Made by a program: the position numbers and the translations under genes. DNA of 64,000 bases, from positions 4,368,929-4,432,928 of the forward strand of contig CP042469.1 in the NCBI GenBank assembly GCA_015243575.1, written 5' to 3'. Each line of letters opens with the position of its first letter. Within the stretch, counting starts at the first letter, position 1. The notes beneath the pieces were generated by a model, which had not been told where the DNA came from, made no database searches, and saw only the letters and a program-made list of their open reading frames with translations. The DNA comes from Clostridiales bacterium. Its GTDB lineage: Bacteria; Bacillota; Clostridia; Peptostreptococcales; Anaerovoracaceae. Positions 60,144-64,000 of the stretch are shown here, piece after piece.

Positions 60144-60938
60144 ATGTTATTTGACTCGCATGCCCACATCAACAGCGAACGTTATGATGATGACAGGGAT
60201 GAGATTATAGAATCCATTGAGGCTTCGGATTTAAGCTATGTCATGGATATCGGCTATGATCTGGCCAGTTCTGTAAAGGCCACAGAGCATGCAAAGAAAT
60301 ATTCGTGGTGCTATGCTGCTGTAGGCTGCCATCCTCACGATACAAAGACCATGGATGAAATGACACTGGATATGTTTCGGGCCTTGGCGAAAAAACCAAA
60401 GGTTCAGGCCATCGGTGAAATTGGTCTGGATTACTACTATAATCATTCGGAAAAGGATGTGCAGCAGTATTGGTTCAGACGGCAGATTCAATTGGCGCTG
60501 GAGCTGAACCTGCCGATCGTGATTCATGACAGAGATGCCAATGATGATGTGATGAGAATTTTGAAAGAAGAGGGCGCTTTTGGTACCAAGAGAAAAGATC
60601 AGCTTGGAGATGCCAAAGTGCTTCTTCATTGTTTCTCCGGCAGCAAAGAGCTGGCTTCCCAGTACGTCAAACTGGGGGCAACCATTTCCATCGCTGGCCC
60701 CGTCACCTATAAGAATGCCAGAAAGACAGTGGAGGTGGTGCAGGAAATCCCCATCGAGCATCTTCTGGTGGAAACCGACGCTCCGTATCTGACCCCCGAA
60801 CCGCTGCGGGGAAAGCGTAATAGGCCGGACTTCGTTAAATATACTGCTAGAAAGGTCGCTGAAATCAAGGGGCTTTCCTATGAGCAAACGGCGGAGATCA
60901 CCTGCAGAAATGCAAAGAAGTTTTTTTCCATTGATTAG
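60144..60938 (+). CDS. tatD: TatD-family metal-dependent deoxyribonuclease
   Basis: A 264-residue TIM-barrel hydrolase. Metal ligands are visible in FDSHAHIN, AIGEIGLDYYY, IVIHDRDAN, LHCFSGS and LVETDAPYLTPEPLRGKRN. TatD proteins are 3'-5' exonucleases acting in DNA repair and turnover. Proximity of metG and tatD is common in Firmicutes. AGGAAAGGAA precedes the ATG. Confidence 0.95.
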   Translation: MLFDSHAHINSERYDDDRDEIIESIEASDLSYVMDIGYDLASSVKATEHAKKYSWCYAAVGCHPHDTKTMDEMTLDMFRALAKKPKVQAIGEIGLDYYYNHSEKDVQQYWFRRQIQLALELNLPIVIHDRDANDDVMRILKEEGAFGTKRKDQLGDAKVLLHCFSGSKELASQYVKLGATISIAGPVTYKNARKTVEVVQEIPIEHLLVETDAPYLTPEPLRGKRNRPDFVKYTARKVAEIKGLSYEQTAEITCRNAKKFFSID

Positions 60939-60987
60939 GCTACTTGAGAAATGAAAGACTCATAGAGAAACCATCCGTTAAACAAAC

Positions 60988-61034
60988 GAAGTTTGGGAGA
61001 ACACCACGAGCGTATTCTCTTAAACTTCATTTTT
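60988..61034 (+). terminator. Terminator after tatD
   Basis: GAAGTTTGGGAGAA pairs with TTCTCTTAAACTTC (small internal mismatch), followed by ATTTTTATTT. Confidence 0.85.
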
Positions 61035-61121
61035 ATTTGTCCCAATGTAACGCGGATTCCTTTCATGCGCACATCTGATCAGCTGATTTTCGCTTTTTGG
61101 TGTCAAAAAACCGAGCCGTAA

Positions 61122-61205
61122 TTTTACTTTGGTGGTATTTTACTTTGGTGGTATTGACGAAGATATTTAGCCAGGCTATATTATACATAGTAAATCTATG
61201 TATAA
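61122..61205 (+). promoter_or_regulatory. Promoter, tandem repeat and operator of the second PadR module
   Basis: Two perfect, adjacent copies of TTTTACTTTGGTGGTA (61122-61137, 61138-61153) abut the -35 TTGACG (61154-61159). A 17-nt spacer leads to TATATT (61177-61182). A perfect 10-bp dyad follows, TTATACATAG and CTATGTATAA around TAAAT (61181-61205), overlapping the -10 and start site. The dyad is a probable PadR operator; the tandem repeats look like an activator site. Confidence 0.8.
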
Positions 61206-61263
61206 AGTTGTTCTAGGTATCAAGCGACGATGTAATTTGCGTAGATGATATGGGAGGTGCACA

Positions 61264-61602
61264 GTGAAAATAAACAAAGACCTGATGAAAGGAAGTACAT
61301 CGATTCTGATCCTATCTCTTTTGGATCGGGAGGATATGTATGGTTATCAAATTGCCCACGAGCTGAAAATGCTGTCAAATCAAGTATTCGAGCTAAAGGA
61401 GGGAACCCTTTACCCCATGCTCCATGGACTCGAAAATGAGAAAGCCATCGAGTCTTATTGGTTTGATGCCGACAATGGAAAACGCAGGAAATATTATAGA
61501 ATAACAGAAGCAGGTAAAACCCTCCTCTGCAATAAAAAATCCGAGTGGGAAGTCTATTCAAAAGCGATCAACTCTGTGATTGGAGGTAAGTGCTATGCAT
61601 AA
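61264..61602 (+). CDS. PadR-family transcriptional regulator (second)
   Basis: A 112-residue PadR winged helix: LMKGSTSILILSLLDREDMYGYQIAHELKMLSNQVFELKEGTLYPMLHGLENEKAIESYWFDADNGKRRKYYRITEAGK. It starts with GTG after GGGAGGTG. Its 3' end overlaps the following membrane-protein gene by 8 nt, as in the first PadR module. It likely represses its own operon through the 61181-61205 dyad. Confidence 0.93.
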   Translation: MKINKDLMKGSTSILILSLLDREDMYGYQIAHELKMLSNQVFELKEGTLYPMLHGLENEKAIESYWFDADNGKRRKYYRITEAGKTLLCNKKSEWEVYSKAINSVIGGKCYA

Positions 61603-62995
61603 AAAGATATCATTATTTTTAAATGAGGTTTGCCAGCATATCAAGTGCAAAGCAGTTCACAAAGAGATCAGGGAGGAGCTAAGCGAACACATTTGTGATT
61701 TAATGGAAGAAAATATTGAAAAAGGGATTTCGGAAGAAAAGGCACTTGATCTGGCCATTTCTGCAATGGGAAATACTGGCGAAATAGGGGCAAAGCTTCA
61801 TCGGCAGCACAAGCCGCAGACCGAATGGTCCCTTTTGATTCTGGTGGCTCTGATTACTGTAATTGGAGGGATTGTCCTTTATTCAAGCAGTCAATTTAGT
61901 GATGACAACACCAAGTTTTTAAGGCATGTCGTATCCATTCTAATCGGGATTGGCGTCATGTCAGTATTCTATTTTTATGACTATACAAAATTGGAACGAA
62001 TGTCAATGCCGCTCTATTGTTCAGCAAGTATTTTGATTCTGTTCACGATGGTTGCAGGCATCCAGATGAACGGTGCCAAAAGGTGGCTTCCCATCGGCGG
62101 CGGATTTACCATTTCAGTACCGGAGCTTGCAAGCTTATTGTTTGTTATTTCATTTGCGGGTTTTTTAGAACGATATCGAGGCAAGGGGACCAGCGGCTCG
62201 TTAAAGATGATCCTGCTCGGTGCCTGCTCTCTGATGCTGCTAGTGATCATGCCGAGCATAGCGGCAGCGTTCATCGTGGCAATTACTTATGCTGTTTTGC
62301 TGATCGCTGCCGTGGCAGAGAATCATTTCAGCGGAAACAGAAAAAATCAGTTTATTCTGCTCTCTTCTACCGGCACTGTTTCTGTAGGATTGCTGCTATA
62401 CTACATACTGTCGAATTCCAATCGTGTGGAGCGTTTCTTGGGCTGGCTCCCTGGTGGAACAGAGGTGGATTATCAGCAAAATCTGGCAGGCATATGGCTT
62501 TCTCTTTCCAAGTGGTTTGGCAAGACCAATGCTACCTATCAGGGGCATGGTTTGGGTATGATGCCCGATGTCACGGGGGAATATATCCTGATCAACGTAA
62601 TTGCAACCCTCGGCTGGGCTGCAGGACTGATTTTAATCGCCCTGATCGGAATTTTTATTGTCAGAATGCTTCTGACAATAAAAAAGGTAAAACGTGGCTA
62701 CGGATTTTGCCTGGCTCTGTCTGCCTGCACGATGCTATCTGCTCAGTTTGCATGCAATATCCTAATGAATTTTAGAATTTTGCCATCCATGGGCATTCCC
62801 ATGCCGCTTGTGTCCTATGGCTATACGGGTTATATTGTCTGTATGGTCTATATAGGTATCATCTTGTCTGTCTGGAGAAGAAATAATTTGATCTCCTTCC
62901 AGATGAATCGACAGGCAAAGTTTTCGCAGAATAGCGTTTTTCGTATGGAAGACGGCAGGCTTATCATCGATTTTAAAGCTTGGAGGCATCATTGA
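61595..62995 (+). CDS. HAAS-domain fused to an FtsW/RodA-like SEDS membrane protein
   Basis: A 466-residue membrane protein. Residues 1-75 are a HAAS-type domain (LNEVCQHIKCKAVHKEIREELSEHICDLMEENIEKGISEEKALDLAISAMG). About ten helices follow with SEDS features: MNGAKRWLPIGGGFTISVPELASLLFVISFAGFLERY corresponds to the NGA.RWI...PSE region, and ILPSMGIPMPLVSYGYTGYIVCMVYIGIIL to the C-terminal GIPLPFISYGGS region. In FtsW/RodA a loop of the HTDFIFA type carries the catalytic aspartate; by eye that position here reads VTGEYIL, so the aspartate seems absent. A role as a peptidoglycan polymerase is therefore doubtful. ATG 61595 follows GGAGGTAAG. Confidence 0.85.
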   Translation: MHKKISLFLNEVCQHIKCKAVHKEIREELSEHICDLMEENIEKGISEEKALDLAISAMGNTGEIGAKLHRQHKPQTEWSLLILVALITVIGGIVLYSSSQFSDDNTKFLRHVVSILIGIGVMSVFYFYDYTKLERMSMPLYCSASILILFTMVAGIQMNGAKRWLPIGGGFTISVPELASLLFVISFAGFLERYRGKGTSGSLKMILLGACSLMLLVIMPSIAAAFIVAITYAVLLIAAVAENHFSGNRKNQFILLSSTGTVSVGLLLYYILSNSNRVERFLGWLPGGTEVDYQQNLAGIWLSLSKWFGKTNATYQGHGLGMMPDVTGEYILINVIATLGWAAGLILIALIGIFIVRMLLTIKKVKRGYGFCLALSACTMLSAQFACNILMNFRILPSMGIPMPLVSYGYTGYIVCMVYIGIILSVWRRNNLISFQMNRQAKFSQNSVFRMEDGRLIIDFKAWRHH

Positions 62996-63105
62996 CTGAC
63001 TTGAAATTTCCCTTATTTCTACAGTAATTGCAACGTGGGGCGTTTTTTGTTGTCTTTATGAATAACAGATCAATTATGAGAGGTGAATGATAGGAGGTAA
63101 CTGGT

Positions 63106-63666
63106 GTGGATGATGAAAAAATTATTGAATTATACTATGCCCGTTCGGAAACCGCCATCCATGAGACAGCACAAAAGTACGGCACTTACTGCACTCGGAT
63201 TGCGATGAATATTTTAGAAAACAAGGAGGATTCCGATGAGTGTGTCAGCGATGCCTATCTTAAAACATGGAATGCAATTCCTCCGCAGCGTCCGGTCGTC
63301 TTTCGATCGTTTTTGGGAAGAATCACGCGAAATTTATCGTTGAATCGTTATAAAGAACAGCACAGACAAAAGCGTGGGGGAAATGAAGTTCATTTGCTGC
63401 TCAGTGAACTGGAAGGCTGCCTTCCTTCCGAGAGCTCAGTGGAGTCTGAGTATGAGATGGGAAGTATTGCCAAACATCTTGACAGCTTCTTATATTCCAT
63501 TGATACAGAGCAGAGAATCTTGTTTGTACGACGTTACTGGTATGTTGATTCGATCTCATCCATAGCGAGACGGTTTGATATTAGTGAGAGCAAGGTGAAA
63601 TCCACACTGTTTCGTATCAGAAACAGATTGAGAGCCTATCTGGAGAAAGAGGGGGTTGTGATATGA
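63106..63666 (+). CDS. ECF-type RNA polymerase sigma factor
   Basis: A 186-residue sigma factor with region 2 (YARSETAIHETAQKYGTYCTRIAMNILENKEDSDECVSDAYLKTWNAIPP) and region 4 (SIDTEQRILFVRRYWYVDSISSIARRFDISESKVKSTLFRIRNRLRAYLEKE). GTG start after GGAGGTAACTG. Its stop overlaps the next gene's ATG, so sigma factor and probable anti-sigma factor are coupled. The family responds to envelope or antimicrobial stress; the signal here is unknown. Confidence 0.93.
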   Translation: MDDEKIIELYYARSETAIHETAQKYGTYCTRIAMNILENKEDSDECVSDAYLKTWNAIPPQRPVVFRSFLGRITRNLSLNRYKEQHRQKRGGNEVHLLLSELEGCLPSESSVESEYEMGSIAKHLDSFLYSIDTEQRILFVRRYWYVDSISSIARRFDISESKVKSTLFRIRNRLRAYLEKEGVVI

Positions 63667-64000
63667 GAAAGAACAGCGAGAAATTGCTGGATGAAATCAG
63701 CATGATTGATGATAAACTGATTGCAGAGGCAGATACTCACAGCTTGAAGGGAAAGCCCGGAACGAAGAAAAAGAATCAATGGATCGGGTGGGCTGTCGCT
63801 GCTGCAGCTTGTGCGGTGATCGCTTTGACCATTGGATTCCTCCCGATCGAACAAGAGCCCTCCCCAATCCCATCGCCGGAAAAACCCACGGTTCCATCAC
63901 CGGGGCTATACCCAGAGCTCCCGATCCTTACCCTCAATGAGAACATGGGCGACTATGGCTTTGAAGGCTTTCTTGCGCATAACGCAAAAGAACTTTCCGG
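63663..64000 (+). CDS. Probable membrane anti-sigma factor (3' partial)
   Basis: The first 112 residues are in the window. They comprise a cytoplasmic helix (MRKNSEKLLDEISMIDDKLIAEAD), a basic stretch, one membrane helix (WIGWAVAAAACAVIALTIGFL) and a Pro/Ser-rich external stalk (PSPIPSPEKPTVPSPG). The start overlaps the ECF sigma gene (ATGA type). A short cytoplasmic sigma-binding part with a single membrane pass is the usual layout of ECF-linked anti-sigma factors. There is no zinc-binding HxxxCxxC motif. The sensor domain lies beyond the window. Confidence 0.75.
   Translation, partial: MRKNSEKLLDEISMIDDKLIAEADTHSLKGKPGTKKKNQWIGWAVAAAACAVIALTIGFLPIEQEPSPIPSPEKPTVPSPGLYPELPILTLNENMGDYGFEGFLAHNAKELS

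Overview
The window looks like chromosomal DNA of an anaerobic, Gram-positive, probably spore-forming member of the Clostridia. Supporting signs are strong AGGAGG-type ribosome sites, TTGACA/TATAAT promoters, S-layer homology (SLH) proteins, a collagen-like protein of the spore-surface type, BlaI/BlaR-type and PadR regulators, an Rrf2 regulator beside methionine genes, and a DUF1540 peptide. The HisZ-HisG fusion recalls Anaerovoracaceae/Eubacteriales relatives, but that placement is an inference.

Layout. 1-1.4 kb: end of an L-asparaginase gene, an amino-acid racemase and a LapA-like membrane protein. 1.4-5.5 kb: riboflavin operon ribD-ribE-ribBA-ribH behind an FMN riboswitch. 5.7-10.8 kb: two secreted proteins, a tail-collar-domain protein and a 1458-residue propeller/YDG/SLH protein. 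11-12.8 kb: an MprF-like membrane protein. 12.9-16.5 kb: a four-module CoA-disulfide-reductase/rhodanese/TusA/DsrE-like fusion, divergent from a Crp/Fnr regulator. 16.7-18.6 kb: citrate synthase and a small membrane protein. 18.8-20.4 kb: a 39-residue ORF with a Cys-rich tail, placed 4 nt before a radical SAM/SPASM gene (candidate RiPP pair). 20.5-23.2 kb: late cobalamin genes with two complementary CobU-like proteins. 23.3-24.2 kb: DUF1540 peptide and an unknown protein.

24.4-32.5 kb: complete histidine operon, hisZG (fused)-D-C-B-H-A-F-IE, with a palindrome over its promoter. 32.5-34.6 kb: HAD phosphatase and BirA, the latter with an in-frame 18-bp minisatellite. 34.9-40.6 kb: a lipoprotein, an Rrf2 regulator, O-acetylhomoserine sulfhydrylase and metNIQ, which together form a sulfur/methionine block. 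40.7-47.2 kb: a soluble hybrid-type sensor kinase, a convergent two-gene two-component operon, and a divergent S-layer protein. 47.4-49.8 kb: a MerR-GyrI regulator, a GyrI-like protein and shikimate kinase. 49.9-54.7 kb: a BlaR/BlaI pair with clear operators, divergent from a PadR-HAAS-DUF4097 envelope module. 54.8-57.9 kb: a small inverted-repeat element, a collagen-like protein, and a highly structured non-coding segment. 57.9-61 kb: metG and tatD with unusual hairpins and repeats between them. 61.1-64 kb: a second PadR module, here paired with a HAAS-FtsW/RodA fusion, then an ECF sigma factor and the start of its probable anti-sigma factor.

The most promising leads are the radical SAM/short-peptide pair, the PadR-controlled HAAS-FtsW-like protein that appears to lack the catalytic aspartate, the structured element upstream of metG, the complementary CobU pair, and the sulfur-carrier fusion. 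All functional calls rest on motifs read by eye; no database search was run.
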